Shown here: positions 25,928 to 34,095 of the stretch, in pieces
Layout: every line of letters begins with the position of its first letter
Numbering within the stretch: the stretch's first letter is position 1
Source: Agromyces aurantiacus
GTDB taxonomy: Bacteria > Actinomycetota > Actinomycetes > Actinomycetales > Microbacteriaceae
Length of the DNA stretch: 64,000 nucleotides
Assembly: GCF_016907355.1 (NCBI RefSeq)
Contig: NZ_JAFBBW010000001.1
Coordinates: forward strand, 3,286,001 to 3,350,000
Direction: 5' to 3'
The notes under the pieces: model-generated
The model's database searches: none
What the model was told of the DNA's origin: nothing
What the model saw: only the letters and a program-made list of their open reading frames with translations
Position numbers and translations under genes: made by a program

Positions 25928-26979
25928 CGCGCTGCCTCGCGGGCGGCGCGGGCGCCGGGGATGGCCCGGGCAGCGCGGGCGGCGGGGGCGGCGCGCGCCT
26001 CCGCCTCGGCGCGGGCGGCGGCGACCGTGCGGTCGAGCGCCTCGTCCATGCCCACCGCCGGCGGCCCGAAGAGCCCGCGTGCACGCGTGTCGTCGAACGT
26101 CTTCGACGACGCGAGCAGCCACACGGCGTACCGCGTGAGCGGCGGCTCGCCGGGCAGCCGGCCGACGCGCCACGCGGTCTCGGCGGCGGTCGCGATCGCG
26201 AGCGCGGGCGCGCGCCGGATCGTGCGGCGCGGCACGGGCAGCCCGAGCTCATGGAGCAGGCGCGCGATCGTCGGCATGATCGGCACGGGCTCGCCGTTGG
26301 TGAGGTTGACGGTGAGCCCCGCGAGGCCGGGGCGCAGCGCGGCCTCGACGAGCTGCGCGACGAGCGTGTCGATGTACACGAGGTCGCCCATCGCCGGATG
26401 CCGAGGGTCGCCGAGGAACGGCAGCCGGCCGCCGCGCACCGCCTCGAGGATGCGCGGCAGCAGCGTCGTGTCGCCGGGCCCGAACACCGCGCGTGGTCGC
26501 GCGACGACCCACTCCCCCGGATGCCGTCGCACGAGCTCCTCGCCCGCGTGCTTGGTGCGCGCGTACTCGTTCAGGAACCGCGGACCGGCCGGGCTCGACT
26601 CGGTCAGCCCGAACTGGTCGGCGGGCCGGTAGAGCACCGACGTCGACGACACGTAGACGACCCGCCGCGTGCCGCACCTCCGCGCGAGATCGAGCACGTT
26701 CGCGGTCGCGTCGACATTCTGCGCGCGGAACTGCGCGCGCGTGCCCCACTGGCTCGTGCGGGCCGCGGCGTGCACGATCACGTCGGGACGGAACGCGTCG
26801 CCGAACGGCAGCGCGACGGGCCGGGCCAGGTCGAGGCTCGCGACATCCGGATCCTCGACGCGGCGCCGCCCGACGCCCCGGACGTCGACGCCGGGATGCA
26901 CGCGGAACGCGCGCAGGAGCGCGCCGCCCACGAACCCGGTCGCGCCCGTGACGAGCACGCGCGTCCGCTCATCCGGCAT
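25924..26979 (-). CDS. Extended SDR (NAD-dependent epimerase/3-beta-HSD-like)
   Basis: 351 aa. Nucleotide-binding VTGATGFVGGALL (Gly12, 15, 18), Asp-rich strand, HAAARTSQWG, VYVSSTSVLY and catalytic Tyr139/Lys143 (NEYARTK). The C-terminal region (GDLVYIDTLVAQLVEAAL, TVNLTNGEPV) and length resemble 3-beta-hydroxysteroid dehydrogenase/isomerases, including OleD. The tail is Ala/Arg-rich. It probably reduces a keto group made by the ketosynthase (inference). ATG overlaps the ligase gene by 11 nt. Confidence 0.9.
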   Translation of the reverse strand: MPDERTRVLVTGATGFVGGALLRAFRVHPGVDVRGVGRRRVEDPDVASLDLARPVALPFGDAFRPDVIVHAAARTSQWGTRAQFRAQNVDATANVLDLARRCGTRRVVYVSSTSVLYRPADQFGLTESSPAGPRFLNEYARTKHAGEELVRRHPGEWVVARPRAVFGPGDTTLLPRILEAVRGGRLPFLGDPRHPAMGDLVYIDTLVAQLVEAALRPGLAGLTVNLTNGEPVPIMPTIARLLHELGLPVPRRTIRRAPALAIATAAETAWRVGRLPGEPPLTRYAVWLLASSKTFDDTRARGLFGPPAVGMDEALDRTVAAARAEAEARAAPAARAARAIPGARAAREAAR

Positions 26980-28396
26980 GCACGGCCCCCTCCGCCACGG
27001 CCGCCGCCTCGGGTGTCGCCTCGGCGGGGCTCGTGGACGCGCCCGCCGCCCGCCGGATCCGCACGAGCTTGTCGCCCGGCGGGGGCGGTGCCCACGCGGT
27101 GATGCGAACGTCCGGAGGCCTCGCGCCGACGGTCGCGAACAGCCCGGCGAGGGCCCGCCGCACCGCCGTGTCGAGCGCGGCGTCCGCGCGCGCGTCGCCC
27201 GTGCGCTCGAGCGCGACCTCGAGCCGGCCCGGCGTCCAGCGGATCGCCCACTCGGCGCCATCCTCCCGGCCGCCGGAATCGCCGTCGGCGACCGCGAGCG
27301 CCATCGCGCGCCGGATCGTGTCGGGGAACACGCGGACCGTGCCGCCGTCGGGGCCGAGCGCCTCGACGACCTCGTCGGCGCGGCCCTCGACCGCCTCGAT
27401 CACGCGCGACGGGTCGCCGCACGGGCAGGTGGCGGGGGCGTCCCAGTCGGCCCCCGCCGGCAGACGCAGCACGTCGTCGAGCCGGTAGCGCACCACGAGC
27501 TGCGTGCGCCGCTCGAGGTCGGTGACGATCGGCGTGAACCGGCGGTGCTCGGTATCGAGCCACTCGGGCTCGACCACCACTCCGCGCTCGTTGAGGTGCA
27601 GCCGCCCGTGCGCGCAGTCGAGGGCGAGCAGGCCTTCGGTCGCCTGGTAGACCCGGCGCGGGCGCACGCCCCACGCCCGCTCGGCCGCCTCGGCGTCGGC
27701 GGGGTCGAACACCTCGGCGACCGCGACCACGGTGCGCGGCGCGATCGCGAGCCCGCCGCGGCGCTGCGCCCGGGCGAGGTCGCCGAGCACGCTCGCGGGT
27801 GCGACGAGCACGTCGGGCCGGGCCGCGGCGACGGCGGCGAGCACGTCGGCGAACGCCGCCACCAGGTCGACGAACCGGAAGTCGAGGCGGCGGCTGGCCA
27901 CCGACTCGTACAAGGTGCTGTTCGCGCGCAGGCAGAACGCGATGCGCACGGGCGCGCGCCATGGCACGAGCAGCTGCCGGAGGCTTCGGCGGTCGAGCAG
28001 ACGGCCGAGCACCGTGCCCGCCCACCGCATCCGCTCGGACGCATCGACGAGGAACACCCCCGGGCGCCCCGACGTGCCGCTCGAGAGACCGACCGTGATG
28101 CCGCCGGGCAGCAGCCCGGAGAAGTCGCGCGTGCGCTCGGCCGTGCGCGCTGCCGCGAGGGCCGCCTCGAGGTCGATGCCGAGGGCGTTCCATCCGGCGA
28201 AGTCGGCCAGCACCGCGGCTTTGTCGACGACCGGGACGTCGGCCAGTGCGGCGTACCCGTGCGCGGACGCGGTCGCGCGCGGCATCCGCTCGCGCAGCAG
28301 TCGACGGATGGCGCGCCGCCGGTGCCGCTCGAGCCCGCGGCGGGTCGTGAACCGCACGCCCCAGCGCGAGCGCGCGAACGAGCCCACCGCGTCCAT
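26969..28396 (-). CDS. Adenylate-forming ligase, PaaK/F390-synthetase-like
   Basis: 475 aa, first gene of the operon. Features: P-loop VGLSSGTSGRPG (about 102-113), VYQATEG (249-255, equivalent to YGxTE), RYRLDDVLRLP (303 onward), a CPCG motif (324-327) and EGRADEVVE (about 337-345), all in PaaK-like order. It lacks the large C-terminal domain of typical acyl-CoA synthetases. PaaK relatives activate aryl or acyl acids as adenylates and pass them to CoA or another acceptor. ATG at 28396 has GGGGGA upstream. Substrate unknown. It probably supplies the ketosynthase downstream. Confidence 0.9.
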   Translation of the reverse strand: MDAVGSFARSRWGVRFTTRRGLERHRRRAIRRLLRERMPRATASAHGYAALADVPVVDKAAVLADFAGWNALGIDLEAALAAARTAERTRDFSGLLPGGITVGLSSGTSGRPGVFLVDASERMRWAGTVLGRLLDRRSLRQLLVPWRAPVRIAFCLRANSTLYESVASRRLDFRFVDLVAAFADVLAAVAAARPDVLVAPASVLGDLARAQRRGGLAIAPRTVVAVAEVFDPADAEAAERAWGVRPRRVYQATEGLLALDCAHGRLHLNERGVVVEPEWLDTEHRRFTPIVTDLERRTQLVVRYRLDDVLRLPAGADWDAPATCPCGDPSRVIEAVEGRADEVVEALGPDGGTVRVFPDTIRRAMALAVADGDSGGREDGAEWAIRWTPGRLEVALERTGDARADAALDTAVRRALAGLFATVGARPPDVRITAWAPPPPGDKLVRIRRAAGASTSPAEATPEAAAVAEGAVHAG

Positions 28397-28445
28397 CCGT
28401 CCCCCGTCCGCACGCCGGCGCGGGTGAACCCCCGCGTGCTGCTGA

Positions 28446-28451
28446 ATCGTA
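28446..28451 (-). promoter_or_regulatory. Probable -10 (TACGAT) of the seven-gene operon
   Basis: TACGAT on the minus strand, about 50 nt before the ligase ATG, gives a 5' UTR of roughly 40 nt. No clear -35. It lies between the ligase gene and repeat array 2. Confidence 0.45.
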
Positions 28452-28546
28452 GCGGAGCGCTTGGCCGCCACCCCGGCGGCCACGCGAGCCGCCGCTGGGC
28501 TGTCGGCCGGCGCCGCCGCGCGCCGCCCGACGGCCCCCGGCTCTCC

Positions 28547-28872
28547 CGAGTCCCGGGTTCCAGCGGGTCCACCCGCACCAAGGCGGGACTCGGCGACATC
28601 ACCACCACGCGAGACGCCACCCCGCACCATCCCCCCTCCCGAGTCCCGGGTTCCAGCGGGTCCACCCGCACCAAGGCAGGACTCGGCGACATCACCACCA
28701 CGCGAGACGCCACCCCGCACCATCCCCCTCCCGAGTCCCGGGTTCCGGCGGGTGCACCCGCACCAAGGCGGGACTCGACGACCATCACCACCACGCGAGA
28801 CCCCACCCCACACCCCATCCCCCTCCCGAGTCCCGGGTTTCAGCGAGTGCACCCGCAGAAAGGCGGGACTCG
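28547..28872 (-). repeat. Array of four 46-nt palindromic repeats, array 2 (inverted relative to array 1)
   Basis: Units at 28547-28592, 28640-28685, 28732-28777 and 28827-28872; periods 93, 92 and 95 bp. Read on the minus strand, each unit begins CGAGTCCYGCCTTNGTGCGG (the 28827 unit reads TTTCTGCGG there), as in array 1, and ends with a CCGGGACTCGGGA arm. Spacers are again near-copies of one another. It occupies the gap between the operon promoter and the glycerophosphodiesterase gene. Apart from the promoter nothing else is seen in 28397-28934. Confidence 0.88.
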
Positions 28873-28934
28873 CGACGCTGGAAGCCGCGAGCGGCGCGCG
28901 AGCGCGCGGCGCGCGAGCGCGCGGAGCCGCCCCG

Positions 28935-30014
28935 TCAGGCGCGCGCGAGCGCCCGGCGCGCCTCGACGCCGAGGTCGGGGTGGTCGAGGAACACTCCGTC
29001 GACACCGGTGCGCATGATCCGCGTGAACGCGCCGAGCCAGTCGCCCCACGCGCTGCGGGCCGCACCCCGCCGGAACGCCGGCGCGAGGAAGCGGTTCTCG
29101 GGTCGCAGCGTCCACGTGTACACCGCGAGCCCGGCCGCGTGCGCCGCATCGACGAGCTCCGAGCCGCGCAACGGCGCGCCCGGCCCGGCGAGCCCCGCGC
29201 CGCCGGCGACGTCGGTCGACGACCGGGGCCCGCCGAGCAGCCGCGCCGTGCCGACGCTCACGCCGTCGACGACACCCGAGAGCCCGAGCAGCCCCTCCTC
29301 GGTCACGAACGAGTCGTACGTACGGGCCCGCCCGCCGGTGCCCGCCGCGGCCGACACGAGGTCCCACGGCGCGCCGCGGTCCTCGATCAGCAGCACCTTC
29401 GGGCCGTCGAGGCCGCGGTCGCGCAGGCGTGCGAGCAGCGTTGGCTCGAACGACTCCGAGATGAGGCGCCCGCCGCCGCGCCCCCACCCGGCCGCCGAGA
29501 GCTCGGCCGCGAACAGCTCGTCGAGCGGCAGGCCGAGCCCTTCGAAGTAGGTCGCGTGCTTGAACTCGGCGACGAGGCGGATGGCGCGGCCCGTCTCGTC
29601 GGCCGCGTCGTCCAGCAGCGCAAGCAGGTCGCGCAGCCGGATCACCGGCTCGCGCCCGTCGAAGGTCGCACTGTGCTGCCGGATCGCGCCGAGCCGCTCG
29701 GTCGCGCGGAGCGTGGAGAGCTCGGCCCACGTGAAGTCCTCGGTGAACCAGCCCGTGAGCGGCCGTCCGTCGATCTCGCGCGTCGTGCGGCGCGACGCGA
29801 ACTCGGCGCGGGACGCGACATCCGTCGTGCCGGAGATCTCGTTCTCGTGCCGCAGCACGAGCACGCCGTCGCGCGTGGCGACGAGGTCGGGCTCGACCGC
29901 GTCGGCGCCGAGCGCGAACGCGAGCCGGTACGACGCCTCCGTGTGCTCGGGACGGTACCCGGGCGCACCGCGGTGCCCGATGACGAGGGGACGCTCGACG
30001 GGGCCAGGCACCAT
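28935..30014 (-). CDS. Glycerophosphodiester phosphodiesterase
   Basis: 359 aa, TIM-barrel GDPD enzyme hydrolysing glycerophosphodiesters from phospholipid turnover. Catalytic residues visible: IGHRGAPGYRPEHT (His14, Arg15, Glu23), AVEPDLVATRDGVLVLRHE (Glu41, Asp43, His56), LVAEFKHA, and the terminal GVDGVFLDHPDLG. No signal peptide, so probably cytoplasmic. ATG at 30014 lies 6 nt after TACGCT and has no ribosome binding site, suggesting a leaderless message. Confidence 0.94.
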   Translation of the reverse strand: MVPGPVERPLVIGHRGAPGYRPEHTEASYRLAFALGADAVEPDLVATRDGVLVLRHENEISGTTDVASRAEFASRRTTREIDGRPLTGWFTEDFTWAELSTLRATERLGAIRQHSATFDGREPVIRLRDLLALLDDAADETGRAIRLVAEFKHATYFEGLGLPLDELFAAELSAAGWGRGGGRLISESFEPTLLARLRDRGLDGPKVLLIEDRGAPWDLVSAAAGTGGRARTYDSFVTEEGLLGLSGVVDGVSVGTARLLGGPRSSTDVAGGAGLAGPGAPLRGSELVDAAHAAGLAVYTWTLRPENRFLAPAFRRGAARSAWGDWLGAFTRIMRTGVDGVFLDHPDLGVEARRALARA

Positions 30015-30020
30015 GCGCCC

Positions 30021-30026
30021 AGCGTA
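30021..30026 (-). promoter_or_regulatory. -10 element (TACGCT) for leaderless GDPD gene
   Basis: TACGCT, 6 nt, ATG. Confidence 0.5.
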
Positions 30027-30192
30027 TCGAGGGGCGGTGCGCCGGGGCCCGCGGCGGCCGGGCTCACAGGAATGCGCGGCGGATTCTCGGCGTTGAAACG
30101 GAGGAACCCGGTAGGTTTGGAGGACGCGCCCGACCCCGGGCGCTCGATTCCCCTCCACCCGACGGAAAGCCGAAAGCAGAGGAACCACAGCA

Positions 30193-30999
30193 ATGGCTCT
30201 CAACAACCCCGCCTTCTCACGTAATGAGGCGTTCTCCAACCAGGGGGCGGTGGCTGTCGCGCAGGACATGTCCGCCCAGCAGTTGCAGGACATGTACAAC
30301 CAGCCCGCCACGCTCCCCGACCGCGAGGTCATGACGATCGAGGACTCGATCGCGAAGTCCGCCGCGACGTTCGGCGTGCTCCTCGTCGGCGCCGCGATCG
30401 GCTGGCTGACGGTCCAGTCCGTCCCGTTCCTCTGGATCGGCGCCGGCCTGGTCGGCTTCGTGCTCGCGCTCGTCAACATCTTCAAGCGCGAGCCGTCGCC
30501 CGCGCTCATCCTCGCCTACGCCGGCGCCCAGGGCATCTTCCTCGGCGGGATCTCGGCGTGGTACGAGCTGTCGTACGGCGGCGGCATCGTCGCGCAGGCC
30601 GTGATCGCGACGCTCGTGGTCGTGGGCGTGACGCTCGCGCTGTTCGCGTCGGGCAAGATCCGCGCATCGAAGCGCGCCACCAAGGTCTTCCTCGTCGCGA
30701 TGATCGGGTACCTCGTGTTCTCGCTCGTGAACATGGGTCTCGTGTTCTTCGGCGCGATCGACAACCCGTGGGGCGTCCGCGGGTTCGAGATCATGGGCAT
30801 CCCGCTCGGCGTGATCATCGGCGTCCTCGTGGTCATCATGGGCGCGTACTCGCTCGTGCTCGACTTCGACTTCATCCAGCAGGGCGTGCGCAACCGCGCG
30901 CCGCGCAAGTACGGCTGGACCGGCGCCTTCGGCGTGATGGTCACCGTCATCTGGCTGTACCTCGAGATCCTGCGCATCCTCGCGATCGCACGCGACTAG
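30193..30999 (+). CDS. Bax inhibitor-1/YccA family membrane protein
   Basis: 268 aa. A hydrophilic N-terminus of about 50 residues (MALNNPAFSRNEAF...) typical of the actinobacterial subfamily is followed by seven TM helices. The last region contains YSLVLDFDFIQQGVRNRAPRKYGWTGAFGVMVTVIWLYLEILRIL, with the paired Asp residues that in BsYetJ form the pH-sensitive calcium gate (the family role is inferred to be ion leak). ATG has AGAGGAA upstream; TAGGTT near 30111 is a possible -10. Followed by a strong terminator. Confidence 0.94.
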   Translation: MALNNPAFSRNEAFSNQGAVAVAQDMSAQQLQDMYNQPATLPDREVMTIEDSIAKSAATFGVLLVGAAIGWLTVQSVPFLWIGAGLVGFVLALVNIFKREPSPALILAYAGAQGIFLGGISAWYELSYGGGIVAQAVIATLVVVGVTLALFASGKIRASKRATKVFLVAMIGYLVFSLVNMGLVFFGAIDNPWGVRGFEIMGIPLGVIIGVLVVIMGAYSLVLDFDFIQQGVRNRAPRKYGWTGAFGVMVTVIWLYLEILRILAIARD

Positions 31000-31020
31000 C
31001 CTCGCGACGCTCGACGCGGC

Positions 31021-31052
31021 GAACGGGCCGTCCCCTCGGGGGCGGCCCGTTC
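31021..31052. terminator. Terminator after the BI-1 gene, convergent with the ECF operon
   Basis: GAACGGGCCGTCCCC and GGGGGCGGCCCGTTC pair around a 2-nt loop with one G-T pair. It serves both strands. Confidence 0.75.
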
Positions 31053-31074
31053 CGCGTCTGCCGGCAGTCGGGTC

Positions 31075-32385
31075 TCAGCGGCCGCCGGGGCGCGACGCGC
31101 GGGCGAGCAGCACCGCGCGCTCGCGCTCGTTGGCCGTGAGACGCGCCGCCTCCGCGAACGCCGCGCGCGCGTCATCCGCTCGCCCGACCCGCTCGAGCAG
31201 CTCGGCGCGCACGCCGTGCAGCGGGTGGTAGCGCGCGAGCCGCCCGTCGGCGGCGAGCTCGTCGACCAGCGCGAGGCCCGCCTCGGGGCCGTCGGCCATC
31301 GACACGGCGACGGCCCGGTTCAGCTCGACCACGGGCGAGGGCGCCGCGCGGCCGAGCGCCTCGTAGAGCGCGACGATGCTCGCCCAGTCGGTGTCGTCGA
31401 CGGATGCCGCGACGTCGTGCTGCTCGGCGATCGCCGCCTGCAGCGCATACGCGCCTCGGCCGCGGCCGAGCGCGTCGGCGCGCGCGAGCGCCGCGCGGCC
31501 CCGTGTGATCGCCGATCGGTCCCATCGGCGCCGGTCCTGGTCGGCCAGCAGCACCGGGTCGCCCGCGGCGTCGACCCGCGCGGGGAATCGCGCCGCGGTG
31601 AGCTCCATGAGCGCGACGAGCCCGTGCACCTCGGGCTCGCGCGGCACGAGCGCCGCGAGCACGCGCGCGAGCCGGAGCGCCTCGCGGCTGAGCTCGGGGC
31701 GCATGAGGTCGGGTCCGGCGGAGGCGGAATGCCCCTCGTTGAAGATCAGGTAGAGCACCCCGAGCACGGTGCCGAGCCGCTCGGGGAACTCCGAGCGCGG
31801 CGGCACCTCGAAGGGCACGCCGGCCGCGCCGAGGGTCTTCTTCGCGCGCACGATGCGCTGCTGGACGGTCGCGACCGGGGTGAGGAACGCGCGCGCGATC
31901 TCCTCGGTCGTGAGGCCCCCGACAACGCGCAGCGTCAGCGCCACGCGCGCCTCGCGCGAGAGCACCGGGTGGCACGACACGAACACGAGCCGGAGCACGT
32001 CGTCGTCGATCGCGTCGGGGTCGTACGGCAGCCCGCCCGCGGCATCCGTCGCCTCGGCCTGCTCGCGTTCGAGGTCGTGCGCGATCGCGGCGAGCCGGTC
32101 GTCGTAGCGCTCGCGGCGGCGCCATCCGTCGATCGCCCGGCGCTTGGCGACCGCGGTCAGCCAGGCGCCGGGGTTCGACGGGATGCCGGAGGCCGGCCAT
32201 TGCGCGAGGGCCTCGGCGAGCGCGTCCTGCGCGAGGTCCTCGGCGAGCGCGAAGTCGCCGACCGTGCGCGTGAGCGTCGCGACGATGCGGGCGGACTCGA
32301 TGCGCCACACGGCGGCGACGGCGCGCCGGGCGGACTCGGGATCGGCCGGGCGCGCCGCTGCGCCATCCGTCACGTCGTCGCTCAC
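31075..32385 (-). CDS. ECF42-type RNA polymerase sigma factor
   Basis: 436 aa, much longer than a plain ECF factor. Sigma2 (FALAEDLAQDALAEALAQWP) and sigma4 (LTLRVVGGLTTEEIARAFLTPVATVQQRIVRAK) occupy the first 185 residues. The remaining 250 form a helical, TPR-like extension with DTDWASIVALYEALGRAAPSPVVELNRAVA, the hallmark of ECF42. ECF42 genes are characteristically linked to YCII/DGPF genes, exactly as here: the YCII gene lies 33 nt upstream and is transcribed with it. No anti-sigma gene is present; in this group the C-terminal extension is thought to control activity. GTG start. Confidence 0.92.
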   Translation of the reverse strand: MSDDVTDGAAARPADPESARRAVAAVWRIESARIVATLTRTVGDFALAEDLAQDALAEALAQWPASGIPSNPGAWLTAVAKRRAIDGWRRRERYDDRLAAIAHDLEREQAEATDAAGGLPYDPDAIDDDVLRLVFVSCHPVLSREARVALTLRVVGGLTTEEIARAFLTPVATVQQRIVRAKKTLGAAGVPFEVPPRSEFPERLGTVLGVLYLIFNEGHSASAGPDLMRPELSREALRLARVLAALVPREPEVHGLVALMELTAARFPARVDAAGDPVLLADQDRRRWDRSAITRGRAALARADALGRGRGAYALQAAIAEQHDVAASVDDTDWASIVALYEALGRAAPSPVVELNRAVAVSMADGPEAGLALVDELAADGRLARYHPLHGVRAELLERVGRADDARAAFAEAARLTANERERAVLLARASRPGGR

Positions 32386-32418
32386 GCGCGGGTGCGGCCC
32401 ATCATGCCGCAGCGCCCG

Positions 32419-32850
32419 TCATGCCTTGGCGGCCCGCTGCGCCTGCTCCTCGCGCCATCCGGCCTCCTTCTGGATCCACTCGTTGTCCTGCGGGAAGTCC
32501 TCGATCTCGGTGACGCGGCGCACCTCGAGCTTGGAGCCCGGGCCGAGGGGGCAGCGCTTGGCCCACTCGGCGGCCTCCTCCTTCGACGCGACCTCGAGGA
32601 TCCAGAAGCCGTTGAAGAGCTCCTTGGTCTCGCCGTAGGGCCCGTCGGTGACGAGCGGCGGCTCGGCCGAGAAGTCGACGACGAATCCGTCGCTCGCGTC
32701 GGTGAGGCCCTCGCCGGCAAGCAGCACGCCGGCCTTCATCATCTCCTCGTTGTAGCGGCCCATCGCCTCGATGACCTGCTCGAACGGCATGTCCTGGTAG
32801 GCCGCGACGGCCTCGTCGCTGGCCCGCATGATCAGCATGTACTTCGCCAT
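32419..32850 (-). CDS. YCII-related (DGPF-type) protein
   Basis: 143 aa. Starts MAKYMLIMRASDEA and contains VTDGPYGETKELFNGFWILEV, the DGPF signature with Phe replaced by Tyr, followed by a typical KEEAAEWAKRCPL helix. YCII proteins are ferredoxin-like dimers of unclear catalytic role, and this subfamily is the usual target and partner of ECF42 sigma factors. ATG at 32850 has a GAGGAG site 8 nt upstream; a longer start would add an unconserved basic tail. Preceded by a TGTCGA-N17-CGAC promoter. Confidence 0.93.
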   Translation of the reverse strand: MAKYMLIMRASDEAVAAYQDMPFEQVIEAMGRYNEEMMKAGVLLAGEGLTDASDGFVVDFSAEPPLVTDGPYGETKELFNGFWILEVASKEEAAEWAKRCPLGPGSKLEVRRVTEIEDFPQDNEWIQKEAGWREEQAQRAAKA

Positions 32851-32902
32851 GGTGGTTCGCTCCTCGCGTTCGGGGTCGCCCTTCGACCCTCTCACTGATC
32901 AC

Positions 32903-32929
32903 GTCGAACGGGAAGCGGCCCGATCGACA
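32903..32929 (-). promoter_or_regulatory. ECF42-type promoter, TGTCGA-N17-CGAC
   Basis: On the minus strand TGTCGA (32924-32929) and CGAC (32903-32906) are 17 nt apart. From memory of the ECF42 literature the target is TGTCGA in the -35 and CG(A/T)C in the -10. The predicted start leaves a 5' UTR of about 45 nt before the YCII ATG, so the operon is probably autoregulated. Confidence 0.6.
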
Positions 32930-32942
32930 CGCCGGTCCGTTT

Positions 32943-33012
32943 CTGCGGATATCCGATCCGGCGCGCCGGGATCCGGCCCAGCTTCGCCGCGTGCCGGATC
33001 GTATATCCGCAG
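32943..33012. repeat. 20-bp inverted repeat with 30-nt loop
   Basis: Arms 32943-32962 (CTGCGGATATCCGATCCGGC) and 32993-33012 are complementary with one mismatch. Lies between the ECF42 promoter and a 16-bp tandem repeat. It could be an operator, a recombination remnant or a terminator for the plus strand. Confidence 0.75.
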
Positions 33013-33020
33013 GTCTGAAC

Positions 33021-33100
33021 GAGCGTATGGCGCGACGAGCGTATGGCGCGACGAGCGGATGGCGCGGCGAGCGGATGGCGCGGCGAGCGGATGGCGCGGC
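33021..33100 (+). repeat. Five tandem copies of a 16-bp repeat
   Basis: Units 33021, 33037, 33053, 33069 and 33085. The first two read GAGCGTATGGCGCGAC, the last three GAGCGGATGGCGCGGC. It ends 14 nt before the lactate dehydrogenase stop codon, outside any convincing gene. Confidence 0.9.
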
Positions 33101-33114
33101 GCCGGCGCCGCCGC

Positions 33115-34059
33115 TCAGATCCCGAGCGTCGCGCCCGCGGCGCGGATCGCGTCGGCCGAGGCGGCGAGCAGCGCCTCCTCGTCGGCGGACATCGGCGTCT
33201 CGACGACCGCGGCCGCGCCGTCACCGCCGACGACGCTCGGCAGCGAGAGCGCGACCCCCTCGATGCCGCGCACGCCCGAGAGCACGGTGCTGACCGGCAG
33301 TACGGCGCGCTCGTCGCGCAGCACGGCTTCGACGATGCGCGCGCCCGTGAGCCCGATCGCGTAGTTCGTCGCGCCCTTGCCGCGGATCACGGTGTAGGCC
33401 GCGTTGCGCACCTCGTGCGCGATCGCGTCGAGCTCGCCGCGCGCGAAGGGCTCGCCGCCGCGCCAGTCGAGGATCGGCACCGGCCCGATGCGCGCGTTGG
33501 ACCAGAGCGGGAACTCGGTGTCGCCGTGCTCACCCACGATGTCGGCGTGCACGCTCGCGGTCGTGACGCCGGCGCGCTCGGCGAGCAGCCACCGAAGACG
33601 CGACGTGTCGAGCACGGTGCCCGAGCCGAACACCCGCTCGGGCGGCAGCCCGCTGATGCGCTGCGCCGCGAGCGTGAGCACGTCGACGGGGTTGGTCACG
33701 AGCACGTAGATCGCGTCGGGCGCGCGCTCGAGGAGGCCCGGCAACAGCCGCTCGAGGATGCCGACGTTCGTTCCGGCGAGCTCCATGCGGCTCTGACCGG
33801 GCTGCTGCTTCGCCCCGGCGGTGATCACGACGACGTGCGAGCCCGTGACCACATCGAGGTCGGCGCCGCCGCTCACACTCGAGCGCGTGAACTGCGTGCC
33901 GTGCGCGAGGTCGAGCACCTCGGCGTCGACCTTCTCGCGCGCGATGTCGTAGAGCGCGACCTGCGACGCCGACTCCCGGATGAGCGCGGCGTACGCGAGG
34001 CTCGTGCCGACGCTCCCCGCTCCGATGATCGACAGCTTCGAGTTCTCGACGACGCCCAT
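33115..34059 (-). CDS. ldh: L-lactate dehydrogenase
   Basis: 314 aa NAD-dependent dehydrogenase interconverting pyruvate and lactate. Visible features: Rossmann [14 protein letters not shown], the specificity loop [10 protein letters not shown] with Gln85 at the position that selects pyruvate (malate dehydrogenases have Arg), Arg91, [20 protein letters not shown] with the substrate-binding Arg, and [10 protein letters not shown] with catalytic His178. ATG at 34059 lies 6 nt after CAGGAT without a ribosome binding site, so probably leaderless. Confidence 0.95.
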   Translation of the reverse strand: MGVVENSKLSIIGAGSVGTSLAYAALIRESASQVALYDIAREKVDAEVLDLAHGTQFTRSSVSGGADLDVVTGSHVVVITAGAKQQPGQSRMELAGTNVGILERLLPGLLERAPDAIYVLVTNPVDVLTLAAQRISGLPPERVFGSGTVLDTSRLRWLLAERAGVTTASVHADIVGEHGDTEFPLWSNARIGPVPILDWRGGEPFARGELDAIAHEVRNAAYTVIRGKGATNYAIGLTGARIVEAVLRDERAVLPVSTVLSGVRGIEGVALSLPSVVGGDGAAAVVETPMSADEEALLAASADAIRAAGATLGI

Positions 34060-34065
34060 GCGGCC

Positions 34066-34071
34066 ATCCTG
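34066..34071 (-). promoter_or_regulatory. -10-like element (CAGGAT) for leaderless ldh
   Basis: CAGGAT, 6 nt, ATG. Weaker match than TANNNT. Confidence 0.35.
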
Positions 34072-34095
34072 CCAGCCCTCGTCCGTCGCCGCCCG

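Noticed and set aside
20076..28872. CRISPR arrays
   Set aside because: Repeats of 46-48 nt with 35-47 nt spacers look superficially CRISPR-like. But the spacers are near-copies of each other, the repeats are fully palindromic over their length, and no cas gene is present.
32943..33012. Terminal inverted repeats of an insertion sequence
   Set aside because: Arms are only 30 nt apart, with no transposase and no target-site duplication seen.
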